Shown one piece after another: positions 49,422 through 57,230 of a DNA stretch of 64,000 bases. The position numbers were made by a program, and so were the translations under genes. The stretch lies in contig NZ_PVZG01000001.1 in NCBI RefSeq assembly GCF_003002065.1, positions 868,001-932,000 of the forward strand. Direction: 5' to 3'. This DNA comes from Pseudosporangium ferrugineum (GTDB lineage: Bacteria > Actinomycetota > Actinomycetes > Mycobacteriales > Micromonosporaceae). The number at the start of each line of letters is the position of its first letter. Position 1 is the first letter of the stretch. A model generated the notes under the pieces. It saw nothing but the letters and a program-made list of their open reading frames with translations, made no database searches and was not told the origin of the DNA.

Positions 49422-50131
49422 CGGCACCTGAGAGCGACGGCGTGCTCGAGCGCCGCACGCCCGACTACCGCGGCGTGATCCGCAAGCTGACCAACCTCGA
49501 CGAGGAGGCGGCTGCCCACCGCGCCGAGGCCCGGACCTGGCACGACACCCGGGCCGCGGAGGCGGACGAGGCGGTCCGCACGGCCGACGACCGGGTACGC
49601 CGCGCCGAGACGGCGGTCCGGCAGGCGCAGCGCGAGCTGGAGGAGATCGACGCGCGGGTGGCCGGCGTCTGGGCGGAATTCTCGCACCGGGCCGGCCGGG
49701 CCGCGGAACGCTTCGGCCCCGCGCTGGAGCCGGCGGTGCCCCGCCAGCGGGACAGGGACGCGGAGGCGTACCTGGAGGAGGCGACCGCGGCCGCCGCGCG
49801 CAAGACCCCGCCGAAGCCGCTGAAGGGCGCCACCCTGCTCTACGTGGGCATCGGCGCCCTCGGCGGCGCGGTCGGGCTGGCGGCCTGGTCGCTGCTGCGC
49901 TGGGCGGGCCGCGAGGGCGGCGGCGACCTGGCCGTCGGGCTGCCGGTCGTGGCGCTCGTGGTGGCGCTGCTCGGGCCGATCCTGGCGGTGGTGACGGCCA
50001 AGCGGGTGGCGGACCGCAGCGGCACGCCGCTGGACGCCTCGTCGGTGTCCACGGTGCTGATCGCGGCGCTGATCACCGCCGGGCTGATCCTCGTGATGGT
50101 CCGCAACAACGCCGCCGCCGCGGGCGGCTGA
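49418..50131 (+). CDS. membrane-anchored coiled-coil protein of the FtsK-like operon
   Basis: A 237-residue protein whose start overlaps the ATPase stop (ATGA). Residues 20-100 are a long coiled coil (EADEAVRTADDRVRRAETAV; RQAQRELEEIDARVAGVWAE). Three hydrophobic segments follow near the C terminus: ATLLYVGIGALGGAVGLAAW, LAVGLPVVALVVALLGPILA and TVLIAALITAGLILVMV. It could tether the coiled-coil N-terminus of the ATPase to the membrane (inference). It converges on the JmjC gene with a 3-bp gap. Confidence 0.88.
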   Translation: MTAPESDGVLERRTPDYRGVIRKLTNLDEEAAAHRAEARTWHDTRAAEADEAVRTADDRVRRAETAVRQAQRELEEIDARVAGVWAEFSHRAGRAAERFGPALEPAVPRQRDRDAEAYLEEATAAAARKTPPKPLKGATLLYVGIGALGGAVGLAAWSLLRWAGREGGGDLAVGLPVVALVVALLGPILAVVTAKRVADRSGTPLDASSVSTVLIAALITAGLILVMVRNNAAAAGG

Positions 50132-50134
50132 CCC

Positions 50135-51382
50135 TCAGGCGGGGGTCAGCACCGCCTCGCGGAGCAGGCGGCGGGCCAGGACCAGCCGGTCCGCGTCGTC
50201 GTCGAGGCCGGGCAGGTCGCCCACCCGGTGGGTGCGCCCGTCCAGCGCCGCCCGGACGGCGGCCGCGCAGAAGGACGGGAAGCGCAGCGTACGCCCGGAG
50301 AGCCGCAGCACCACGTGCGACGGACCGTCGTCGCGCAGGTCCCAGCGGAGCCCGCCGCGGACGGCGACGCGGTCGTCCGGGGTGAGGTTCTCGGCGTACG
50401 CGAGCTGGGCGAGGGGGCGGACCGGTGCCGGGCGCGCGGCGGGCCAGGAGCGGGCCCGGAGGCGTTCGGCGACGTCGGCCGGGTCGGCGGTCTGCAGCCA
50501 GTCCCGCAGCGCCGCCACCGTCGCGGCCAGCTCCGGCTCGACCTCGGCGGGGTCGGCCACGTCCAGGCCGTACGGCAGGGTGGCGCGCAGGCGCTGGTCC
50601 GCGGCGGCGAGGCCGAGCAGCTCCTCGACCAGGGCGTACCGGGTCAGCGAGCGGATCCCGAAGGTCAGGTGCAGCGACCGCTCCCCCTGCGCCTCGGCCG
50701 AGTGCAGCCACCCGCGCGGCAGGTAGAGCGCGTCGCCCGGGGCGAGCACTACGTCGAGCGCGGCGGGGCCCTCGGCGACGGCACCGACCTCGTCGGCCCG
50801 GCCGCCCCAGGCCTGGCGTTCGAGCGGCTCGGGCAGCACCGGCTCGTGGATGCGCCAGCGCTTGGTCCCGTCCACCTGGAGGACGAACACGTCGTGGGTG
50901 TCGTAGTGGGTGGCGAAGCCCTTGTTGCCGGCCGGCGTCAGGTACGCGTTCACCTGCAGCGGCCGGCGCAGCTCGGCGCCGAGGCGGCCGGCGTACCGGA
51001 TCAGCGGTGGCCAGAGGCGGTGCAGGCCCTGGAGCACGAGGGTCGCGCCGTCCGCGTACAGCTGGAGGATCTTGTCGTCGACGACCTGGTCGCCGATCTC
51101 CGCGCCGGCGCCGCCGGAGCCGGTGAAGCGCGCCGCGGGCAGGACGGTGCCGCGGTCGGCGACGCGCAGGAACGGCGTCCGCAGCCCGCGCTCGGAGAGC
51201 AGCTCGTCGACGGCGTCCGGGGAGAGCAGGTCGAGGAAGCCGTCCGGGCCGGCCAGCTCGTCGGCGCGGGTGAGCAGCGGCTGCCTCCCCCAGTACGCCT
51301 CGGCGAACTTGGCCGGGTCGGCGGCGATCACCCGGGACAGGGCCGGACGGTCGTCGGTGCCGTCCGGCGTCGGGTGCGTCAT
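50135..51382 (-). CDS. JmjC/cupin Fe(II)/2-oxoglutarate oxygenase
   Basis: A 415-residue protein of the JmjC (ROXA/MINA-like) ribosomal-oxygenase group. The metal triad is His-x-Asp in FATHYDTHDVFVLQVDGTKR and the distal His in YLPRGWLHSAEAQGERS; Lys in GTKRW probably binds 2-oxoglutarate. Known members hydroxylate Arg, His or Asn/Asp in proteins. It starts 11 bp after a repetitive Asp/Gly/Asn/His-rich peptide gene on the same strand, which could be its substrate. Hydroxylation of a ribosomal protein is the alternative. Confidence 0.92.
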   Translation of the reverse strand: MTHPTPDGTDDRPALSRVIAADPAKFAEAYWGRQPLLTRADELAGPDGFLDLLSPDAVDELLSERGLRTPFLRVADRGTVLPAARFTGSGGAGAEIGDQVVDDKILQLYADGATLVLQGLHRLWPPLIRYAGRLGAELRRPLQVNAYLTPAGNKGFATHYDTHDVFVLQVDGTKRWRIHEPVLPEPLERQAWGGRADEVGAVAEGPAALDVVLAPGDALYLPRGWLHSAEAQGERSLHLTFGIRSLTRYALVEELLGLAAADQRLRATLPYGLDVADPAEVEPELAATVAALRDWLQTADPADVAERLRARSWPAARPAPVRPLAQLAYAENLTPDDRVAVRGGLRWDLRDDGPSHVVLRLSGRTLRFPSFCAAAVRAALDGRTHRVGDLPGLDDDADRLVLARRLLREAVLTPA

Positions 51383-51393
51383 CGCGCGGGTCC

Positions 51394-51714
51394 TCAGGAG
51401 GCGCTGCCGTCGGCGCCACCGTCGTGGCCGCCCGGGTTCGCGCCGCCGTCCGCCGGGCCCTCGCCCGACGCGCCACCGTCGGCACCGCCGTCGACGCCAC
51501 CCGGGTTCGCGCCGCCGTCCGCCGGACCCTCACCCGACGCCGCGCCGTCCGCACCGCCGTCGTGGCCGGCCGGGTTCGCGCCGCCGTCCGCCGGGCCCTC
51601 GCCCGCGCCGCCGTCCGCGCCGCCGTCGTGACCGGCGGGGTTCGCGCCGCCGTCGGCCACGCCCTCGCCCGAGACGCCGCTGCCGCCGGTGATGTCGTCG
51701 TCGTTGAGTCGCAT
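51394..51714 (-). CDS. repetitive Asp/Gly-rich peptide, putative RiPP precursor
   Basis: A 106-residue peptide: leader-like MRLNDDDITGGSGVS, then four near-identical repeats of 22-23 residues. A repeat reads GEGPADGGANPGGHDGGADG plus three small residues; the third repeat has Val for His. There is no Cys, aromatic residue or membrane segment. ATG 51714 follows GGAGGG, so it is a real gene. The JmjC oxygenase follows after 11 bp with its ribosome site next to this stop codon. Repetitive core after a short leader, followed by a modifying enzyme, is the layout of ribosomal peptide clusters; the product is unknown. Confidence 0.85.
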   Translation of the reverse strand: MRLNDDDITGGSGVSGEGVADGGANPAGHDGGADGGAGEGPADGGANPAGHDGGADGAASGEGPADGGANPGGVDGGADGGASGEGPADGGANPGGHDGGADGSAS

Positions 51715-51789
51715 GATCGTTTCCCTCCGTTGGTGGAGTTCCCGCGGTACCCCGTTTCGATCACCCCTAACCGGGGGAGAACCCGGGGT

Positions 51790-52551
51790 GTGCTGGTGAT
51801 GGGTACCTCGGGCTGGCAGTACCGGGACTGGCGTCCTCCGAAGGGCGGCGACGACAGCCGGCCGTACCTGTATCCCGAGGGTCTTCCGCAGCGGCTCTGG
51901 CTGGAGCGGTTCGCCGGGGCCTTCGCCACCGTCGAGATCAACAACGCCTTCTACCGGCTGCCGGAACGCGACACCTTCGCCCGGTGGCGGGCGCGAACCC
52001 CCGACGACTTCTGCTTCGCGGTGAAGATGAGCCGCTATCTGACCCACATCAAGCGGCTCAAGGAGCCGGCCGAGCCGGTGGCCCGGTTCCTGAGCCGCGC
52101 CGACGCCCTCGGCGACAAGCTGGGCCCGGTGCTGATCCAGCTGCCGCCCACGCTCAAGGTGGACGTCGCGGCGCTGGACGAGACGCTCTCGCTGTTCCCG
52201 CGGGAGGTGCGGGTCGCGGTCGAGCCGCGGCACGACAGCTGGTGGACCGACGACGTCCGCGAGGTGCTCGAGCGGCACAACGCGGCGCTGTCCTGGGCGG
52301 ACCGCAAGGGGCGCCCGATGACCCCGCTGTGGCTCACCGCGGACTTCGCCTACCTGCGGATGCACGAGGGGCGGGCCCAGCCTTGGCCGCACTACGGGCG
52401 CGCGTCGCTGGCGTCGTGGCTGGAGCGGCTGCCCGCCGTACGGACGTATGTGTATTTCAACAACGATCCCGGCGGCGCGGCCGTCACCGACGCCACCGCC
52501 ATGGCCGCGATGGCCCGCCGCCGCGGGTGCCCGGTCACCCGCACGCCGTAG
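51790..52551 (+). CDS. DUF72-family protein
   Basis: A 253-residue TIM-barrel protein of the DUF72 family (YecE-like), function unknown. VLVMGTSGWQYRDWRPPKGG is the conserved first strand; VEINNAFYRLPERDTFARWR, FCFAVKMSRYLTHIKRL, VLIQLPPTLKVDVAALDE and YVYFNNDPGGAAV follow the family pattern. GTG 51790 after GGGGGAG fits best. It is divergent from the peptide/JmjC pair, sharing a 75-bp promoter region, and is followed after 10 bp by a class IV aminotransferase-like gene. Confidence 0.92.
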   Translation: MLVMGTSGWQYRDWRPPKGGDDSRPYLYPEGLPQRLWLERFAGAFATVEINNAFYRLPERDTFARWRARTPDDFCFAVKMSRYLTHIKRLKEPAEPVARFLSRADALGDKLGPVLIQLPPTLKVDVAALDETLSLFPREVRVAVEPRHDSWWTDDVREVLERHNAALSWADRKGRPMTPLWLTADFAYLRMHEGRAQPWPHYGRASLASWLERLPAVRTYVYFNNDPGGAAVTDATAMAAMARRRGCPVTRTP

Positions 52552-52561
52552 GGTGGGCGGG

Positions 52562-53341
52562 ATGCGCGTCGAGCTGAACGGCCGGGAGCCGGGCATCGCC
52601 GAGCTGCACCGGCTGGTCGAGCTGAACTACGGCCACTACACGGCCTTCCAGGTGCGCGACGGCGGCGTCCGGGGCCTCGCGCTGCACCTGGCCCGGCTCG
52701 CCGACGGCGCCGAGGAACTGTTCGGGCACCGCATCGGCGTCGAGGAGGAGCACCGCCTGCTCGGGCTGGTGCGGCACGCGCTGGGCCGGGTCCGCGACGC
52801 CTCCGTGCGGGTGACGTTCGTCCCCGGCCCCGGCGGCGACGGCCCGCCCGACGTCCTCGTGTCGGTGGCCGACCCGGTGCCGGACCCGCCGGGCCCGCCG
52901 CTGCGGATCCAGACCGTCACCTACGAGCGCGACCTGCCCGAGCACAAGCACCGCGGCACGTTCATGCTCGACCACCACGTCCGCGAGGCCCGGCTGGCCG
53001 GCTTCGACGACCGCCTGTTCGTGGGGCGCGACGGCCGGATCCGCGAGGGTACGGCCTGGAATCTCGCAGTCTGGGACGGCGACCAGGTGCTGTGGCCGCA
53101 GGCGCCGGTCCTGCGCGGGGTGACCATGGTGCTGCTGCAGATCGCGATGACCATGAACGGCGCGCCGTGGGGGCTGCGCCCGGTGAGCGCCGCGGACCTG
53201 ACCGCCTTCCCGGGCGCGGCGGCGGTCAGCGCGGACGGCGTACGCGGCATCGCCAGCCTCGACGAGGTGCCGTGCACGGACAACCGGCTGGTCAAGATGC
53301 TCGCCGAGACGTGGGCCGAAGTGCCCCTCGACGAGCTCTAG
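52562..53341 (+). CDS. class IV aminotransferase-fold PLP enzyme
   Basis: A 259-residue PLP enzyme of fold type IV (branched-chain aminotransferase/aminodeoxychorismate lyase group). The Lys that would carry PLP is in LPEHKHRGTFMLDHH, and REGTAWNLAVWDGD matches the conserved (S)EG-x3-N motif at the cofactor phosphate. Its N-terminal part (YGHYTAFQVRDGGVRGLALH) resembles the lyase group. Whether it acts in folate synthesis or elsewhere is not known. ATG 52562 lies after AGGGTGG. It is probably in one transcript with the DUF72 gene. Confidence 0.9.
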   Translation: MRVELNGREPGIAELHRLVELNYGHYTAFQVRDGGVRGLALHLARLADGAEELFGHRIGVEEEHRLLGLVRHALGRVRDASVRVTFVPGPGGDGPPDVLVSVADPVPDPPGPPLRIQTVTYERDLPEHKHRGTFMLDHHVREARLAGFDDRLFVGRDGRIREGTAWNLAVWDGDQVLWPQAPVLRGVTMVLLQIAMTMNGAPWGLRPVSAADLTAFPGAAAVSADGVRGIASLDEVPCTDNRLVKMLAETWAEVPLDEL

Positions 53342-53350
53342 ATCTAGAGC
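53335..53350. terminator. 16-bp palindrome over two facing stop codons
   Basis: GCTCTAGATCTAGAGC is a perfect palindrome. It contains the TAG of the plus-strand gene (53339-53341) and the TAG of the minus-strand gene (53344-53346). A loopless palindrome is a poor hairpin, so its role is uncertain. Confidence 0.5.
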
Positions 53351-54207
53351 AACTCCATCAGGGTTGCCGCGTTGCGCTGGGCGTAGTCCGAGTAGCAGTT
53401 GTTCATGAAGACCTGGGTCCGGCCGGCCTCGTCCGCCAGCGCGCGCAGTTTCGGTGCCCATTCCTTCAGCTCGGCGCGGGAGTAGTCGTAGCCGAACTTC
53501 TCGTGGATGTCCTTGCTGGTCCACTTGTCGCTGTGGCCGTGGAAGCGGACCACGGCCAGGTCGGCGGTCGCGGCGACCACCGGCGGCACCGAGGATCTGT
53601 GGCCCTGCGGCATGTCCACGCACACCAGCGGCAGCTCGTTCCTGCGCAGGAAGTCCAGCGTCTCCCCGGCGTTGTCGCCGTCGAACCAGGAGGCGTTGCG
53701 GAACTCGAACACCGGGCGCAGCGGCTTGCAGCGGGCCGCGACCTCGCGCAGGTAGTCCTTGTTCGACCGGCGGATGCCCCACCACGGCGGGAACTGGAAC
53801 AGCAGCGCCCCGAGCTTGCCCGCCGCCACCAGCGGGTCCAGGGCGGACAGGAAACGGGTCCAGATCTCCTCGTACGACTGCGCCGGAAGGTCGTCCGGGT
53901 ACACGTTCTTCTTGCCGGTCTCGGGGCGCAGATCCTTGTAGATCGCCGAGACCCTGGTCGGGTGGCCGGTCAGCAGGCTGAACGCCTTGATGTTGAAGGT
54001 GAAGCCGTCCGGCGTACGCTCCGCCCACAGTTTCGTGGTCTGCTCGGCCGGCGGCCCGTAGTAGGTGGCGTCGACCTCGACCACCGGGAACTGCTTCGCG
54101 TAGTACGCCAGGCGCTTCTCGGGGTTGTCGGCCGTCGCCGGATACCACCCCGACTCCAGCAGCGTCCGGTCCGTCCACGACGCCGTGCCCACCTGGATCT
54201 CGCCCAT
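53344..54207 (-). CDS. DUF72-family protein, second copy
   Basis: A 287-residue DUF72 protein, clearly different from the one at 51790. Features: IQVGTASWTDRTLLESGWYP, FPVVEVDATYYGPPAEQTTK, ERTPDGFTFNIKAFSLLTGH, LLFQFPPWWGIRRSN, VFEFRNASWFDGDN, and YSDYAQRNAATL at the C terminus. The larger size, with the WW motif and a long C-terminal arm, marks the second actinobacterial subgroup. Function unknown. The close placement of two subgroups suggests a shared context around the aminotransferase-like gene. Confidence 0.92.
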   Translation of the reverse strand: MGEIQVGTASWTDRTLLESGWYPATADNPEKRLAYYAKQFPVVEVDATYYGPPAEQTTKLWAERTPDGFTFNIKAFSLLTGHPTRVSAIYKDLRPETGKKNVYPDDLPAQSYEEIWTRFLSALDPLVAAGKLGALLFQFPPWWGIRRSNKDYLREVAARCKPLRPVFEFRNASWFDGDNAGETLDFLRRNELPLVCVDMPQGHRSSVPPVVAATADLAVVRFHGHSDKWTSKDIHEKFGYDYSRAELKEWAPKLRALADEAGRTQVFMNNCYSDYAQRNAATLMELL

Positions 54208-54278
54208 CAGGTCAAGTTAGCCCCGATGTGACCGGTCCGCCGCCCGGGTGCGGACGGCGGACCGGTGCGACGTCGTGG

Positions 54279-54701
54279 TCAGCCCGCGCGGCGCTCGCGG
54301 TTGGCCTTGCAGTGCACGCAGGTGGTCGCCGACGGGAACACCTCGAGCCGCTCCACCGGGATCGGGTTCGAGCAGTTCTCGCAGTTGCCGTACGTGCCCT
54401 CGTCGAGGCGCTGCATGGCGATCTCCGCCTGCGTGCGCCGGTCGAGCAGGGTCCGGAGCAGCGACGTGGCCGCGTCGCGCTCGGCGGTCTTGGATCCGCT
54501 GTCCGCCTGGTCGTCGCCGGCGGCGTCGCCGATCTCCACCAGCCTGAGCCGCTGGTTCTCGGCCACTGCCTCCTCGTACTCGGCGTTCAGATCGTCGAAC
54601 CGGGCCTGCAGCAGCGTCCGGATCTGGTCGACCTCCTGCGTCGAACGCCCCTTGGCGGTGTCGGCACCTTTACCCGTGATGACCGCACTGTTGACGAGCA
54701 T
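54279..54701 (-). CDS. TraR/DksA-type zinc-finger protein
   Basis: A 140-residue protein of the DksA/TraR group, which binds in the secondary channel of RNA polymerase in known members. An N-terminal helical hairpin (VDQIRTLLQARFDDLNAEYE; NQRLRLVEIG) and MQRLDEGTYGNCENCSNPIP lead to C-x2-C...C-x2-C: NCENCS and TCVHCKANRE. In actinomycetes, such proteins (RbpA-independent) often act as general transcription modulators. ATG 54701 after GGGGAG was chosen; the 53-codon extension upstream is not protein-like. It is alone in its operon. Confidence 0.9.
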   Translation of the reverse strand: MLVNSAVITGKGADTAKGRSTQEVDQIRTLLQARFDDLNAEYEEAVAENQRLRLVEIGDAAGDDQADSGSKTAERDAATSLLRTLLDRRTQAEIAMQRLDEGTYGNCENCSNPIPVERLEVFPSATTCVHCKANRERRAG

Positions 54702-54914
54702 GTGCTCCCCCTGCCCTTCCCTCTGCCCCTGCCGGTGGACTCCCCCGAGACGGCCCGTGTCGCACCGTGGGGTCGCCTGATACCCACCGCCGAAGATCGG
54801 AAACCCGACCCCCGCCAAAAAAGTAACCGCAGCATAACTGTCAGTGCTCGCTACCGCCACGGACTGCGCGAACCTGCTTTCGCGTCGCAGGTCACAGGGG
54901 GTGTGAACGGGGAT

Positions 54915-55547
54915 TCACTCACGATCGAGGACCATGGCCGGGCGCCTCGGGTCGTCCAGCCGCACCACGACGTCGGCGAATGCGGCGGGGTCGACCTCGG
55001 CGCCGTACCGCGCGAAGGCGGGCAGGGTCCAGCGCTCCTCCGGGCCGGTGCGCCGGGCCAGCGCGGCCGGCGACAGTGCGAGGTGGACCGAGAGATCGAA
55101 CGGCAGGCCGGCGCCGAGCAGCAGGGGGCCGCTCACGATCACCACGGCGTCGGGCGCGAGGGTGACGTACGGCTCCCGGGCGGCCCGGTCGGCCGCGGCG
55201 TCCCAGAGCCGGGTGACGATCCGCCCGTTCCCGCCGGGACCGGCCGGGTCGAGGACCTCGCGGCGCAGCCCGGCCTCGTCGACCCAGCCGGCGTAGAACG
55301 AGTCGGGGTTGGTGCGCCCGAACTCCAGGCGCAGCGAGGCGGGACGCAGGAAGTCGGCGGCGGACACGTGCACCGCCGGGCGGCCCCGGACCCGCAGCGG
55401 GTCGACGAGGGCGCCGGCGAGGTCACCGGGGCGGACGGCGGGCGGGCCGTCGACGGCCACCCGCAGCCGCTCGGCCGGCCGCAGCCCGGCGAGCCGGTCG
55501 GCCAGCTCCTCGATCAGGACCTCGGTCGAGACGGGACGCACGCGCAC
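54915..55547 (-). CDS. uridine kinase-like protein with lost P-loop
   Basis: A 210-residue protein of the uridine kinase/phosphoribulokinase-like fold. Where the P-loop should read roughly VDGPDAAGKTTLA, it reads VAVDGPPAVRPGDLA, so the phosphate-binding Gly-Lys-Thr is gone. Other parts persist: VHVSAADFLRPASLRLEFGR, PDSFYAGWVDEAGLRREVLD, and VVIVSGPLLLGAGLPFD. The loss predicts no kinase activity or a different nucleotide mode; alternatively this may be a regulatory paralogue. GTG 55547 lacks a strong ribosome site. It is 21 bp upstream of the next minus-strand gene's end. Confidence 0.82.
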   Translation of the reverse strand: MRVRPVSTEVLIEELADRLAGLRPAERLRVAVDGPPAVRPGDLAGALVDPLRVRGRPAVHVSAADFLRPASLRLEFGRTNPDSFYAGWVDEAGLRREVLDPAGPGGNGRIVTRLWDAAADRAAREPYVTLAPDAVVIVSGPLLLGAGLPFDLSVHLALSPAALARRTGPEERWTLPAFARYGAEVDPAAFADVVVRLDDPRRPAMVLDRE

Positions 55548-55568
55548 CCGCCGAAGCCTAGCCCGCGG

Positions 55569-56150
55569 TCAGTCGTGCGGCAGGACCACGATCCGGGCCT
55601 CGTCGGAGAGCCGGTAGCCGACCCCGTAGACCGTCGTGATCAGCGGCAGGTGCGAGCCCATCTTGACGCGCAGCCGGCGGACGTGGACGTCGACCGTACG
55701 CTCGCCGGTGTGCTCGTAGCCCCAGACCGCGTTGAGCAGCTGGGTGCGGCTGAACACCCGGCGGGGGTGCTCGGCCAGGAACAGCAGCAGATCGAACTCG
55801 AGGCGGGTCAGCGGCAGCAGGACGCCGTCGAGCAGGACCTGGCGCGACGCGGTGAGCAGGCGCACCTCGACCGTGCCCTCGCGCACCGGCTCCGGCGCGA
55901 TCGGGTCCGCCAGGCCCGCGGGCGATTCCACCGCGACCGAGCCCTGCCCCGCCTCGACGAGCTCACGCAGCGCCTCGAGCAGCCGGTGCGCCTGCGGCGG
56001 CAGGGTGTCGCCGGTGAGCGGGATGTTGAGCGTCACCGTCAGGGCGGCGGCCGGCGGCGGTGGGGCCGCGGCGGTGCGCCGGATCGCGGCCACCCGGCCC
56101 GACCCCGTCGCATGTCGTCCCGTACGCCCCGGCAGGGCGGTGACCGGCAT
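55569..56150 (-). CDS. OmpR/PhoB-type winged-helix regulator without receiver domain
   Basis: A 193-residue regulator. The C-terminal winged helix is LTRLEFDLLLFLAEHPRRVF, SRTQLLNAVWGYEHTGERTV, DVHVRRLRVKMGSHLPLITT, VYGVGYRL, the complete PhoB signature. The N-terminal half (about 85 residues) is not a receiver: there is no phosphoacceptor Asp or DD pair. Ala/Pro-rich sequence and a helical LLEALRELVEAG stretch are there instead. It is therefore an atypical, phosphorylation-independent regulator. ATG 56150 follows GGGAGG. GTATGAC direct repeats lie upstream. Confidence 0.88.
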   Translation of the reverse strand: MPVTALPGRTGRHATGSGRVAAIRRTAAAPPPPAAALTVTLNIPLTGDTLPPQAHRLLEALRELVEAGQGSVAVESPAGLADPIAPEPVREGTVEVRLLTASRQVLLDGVLLPLTRLEFDLLLFLAEHPRRVFSRTQLLNAVWGYEHTGERTVDVHVRRLRVKMGSHLPLITTVYGVGYRLSDEARIVVLPHD

Positions 56151-56202
56151 GAAGCCTCCCGCGTCAAAGAATGGAAACGCCGCGCACGACAAGAGCCGCC
56201 CG

Positions 56203-56223
56203 GTATGACGAGCCCCGTATGAC
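56203..56223. promoter_or_regulatory. GTATGAC direct repeat, possible regulator site
   Basis: GTATGAC occurs at 56203-56209 and 56217-56223, 14 bp apart, about 55-75 bp upstream of the winged-helix regulator start. PhoB/OmpR-type proteins bind direct repeats, so autoregulation is possible. Confidence 0.4.
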
Positions 56224-56380
56224 AACGGTCATCGAATTAATGCACGCTTAAACCGCGGTCGATATTTCCGGTGCGCCGCCCGATGGGTCAAGACGGCAAC
56301 CACACTGTGGGAATCTCGTTCCATAACTGGCCGATGCAGCGTGTTTTCCCGCACAGACAATGCGATTACTGTCACGGTCG
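56224..56380. other. AT-richer non-coding spacer
   Basis: Low-GC stretch (TTAATGCACGCTTAAACC, TTTTCCCGCACAGAC) between two same-strand genes. I see no gene in it. The AT content stands out from the surroundings and suggests promoter DNA for the regulator. Confidence 0.4.
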
Positions 56381-56782
56381 TTATCGGCGGGCATCCGTTT
56401 CTTGCAGTTCTGAATAAACGGGCAGGCGCCACCCCGGCACCGACGGCCAGCGCACCGTCAGGACCACCGTCTCCACGTCGCCGGCCCGCCAGGAATGATC
56501 ATGGCCGGGCCCCCAGACCACGTAGTCGCCCGGCTCGCGCAGCACCACCGTGCGGTCCCGCAGCTCGATGTCGAACGCGCCCCTGATCAGCACCAGCAGC
56601 GCCGTACGGGTCTCCCGGACGGCCCACGCGGCACGGCGGTCGCCGGGCGGGTGCACCCCCCACTTCACCTCGACGGCGTCGCTGTGCAGCAGCGAGCCCG
56701 GAGGCATGAAATGGCCGAGCAACCACCCCTGGTTGCGCACCCCGTCCGCGCCGGCACGGCCCACGTAGACCCCGTCGGTCAC
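56381..56782 (-). CDS. cupin-domain protein
   Basis: A 133-residue beta-barrel protein. WLLGHFMPPGSLLHSDAVEV contains a conserved His; LLVLIRGAFDIELRDRTVVL and EPGDYVVWGPGHDHSWRAGD form cupin motifs 1 and 2, with His-x-His for metal binding. The substrate is unknown. GTG 56782 lies six bases after AGGAGGGG, so the longer frame to 57034 was rejected. It is divergent from the ankyrin gene with a 51-bp gap. Confidence 0.85.
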   Translation of the reverse strand: MTDGVYVGRAGADGVRNQGWLLGHFMPPGSLLHSDAVEVKWGVHPPGDRRAAWAVRETRTALLVLIRGAFDIELRDRTVVLREPGDYVVWGPGHDHSWRAGDVETVVLTVRWPSVPGWRLPVYSELQETDARR

Positions 56783-56833
56783 CGCCACCCCCTCCTGGAA
56801 TGCAGGGCAGATTAGCACCGTACGCTGGCCGAC

Positions 56834-57229
56834 ATGGCCGCGGAATTGGACGCCGAAACGATCGCGTTCGCGCACCGGATGTTCGACCTCGCCCGCTCCG
56901 GCGGCACCGCCGAGCTCACCGGCTTCCTGGCGCAGGGGCTCACCCCCGACCTGACCAACGACAAGGGCGACACGCTGCTGATCCTGGCGGCGTACCACAA
57001 CCATCCCGCGGTGGTCGCCGCGCTGCTGGCCCACGGCGCCGACCCCGCGCGGGTCAACGACCGGGGCCAGACGGCCCTCGCCGCGGCCGTGTTCCGCAGG
57101 AGCGCCGAGTCGGTGGAGGCCCTGCTCGCCGCCGGCGCGGATCCGGACGGCGGCGCGCCGAGCGCCCGCGAGACGGCCGCGTTCTTCGCCCTCCCCGAGA
57201 TGACCGAGCTACTCCTGCGAGGCGCCTGA
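56834..57229 (+). CDS. ankyrin-repeat protein
   Basis: A 131-residue protein made of about three ankyrin repeats: DLTNDKGDTLLILAAYHNHP, ARVNDRGQTALAAAVFRRSA, and the flanking ALLAHGADP, ALLAAGADPDGG and ELLLRGA helix-loop segments. Such proteins mediate protein contacts; no enzymatic part is present. One base separates its stop from the DUF3500 start, so the two form a coupled pair. The partner is unknown. Confidence 0.92.
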   Translation: MAAELDAETIAFAHRMFDLARSGGTAELTGFLAQGLTPDLTNDKGDTLLILAAYHNHPAVVAALLAHGADPARVNDRGQTALAAAVFRRSAESVEALLAAGADPDGGAPSARETAAFFALPEMTELLLRGA

Positions 57230-57230
57230 C

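Noticed and set aside
45646..50131. A complete type VII (ESX) secretion locus
   Set aside because: No WxG motif, no EccB, EccD, EccE or mycosin, and no membrane segment in the ATPase.
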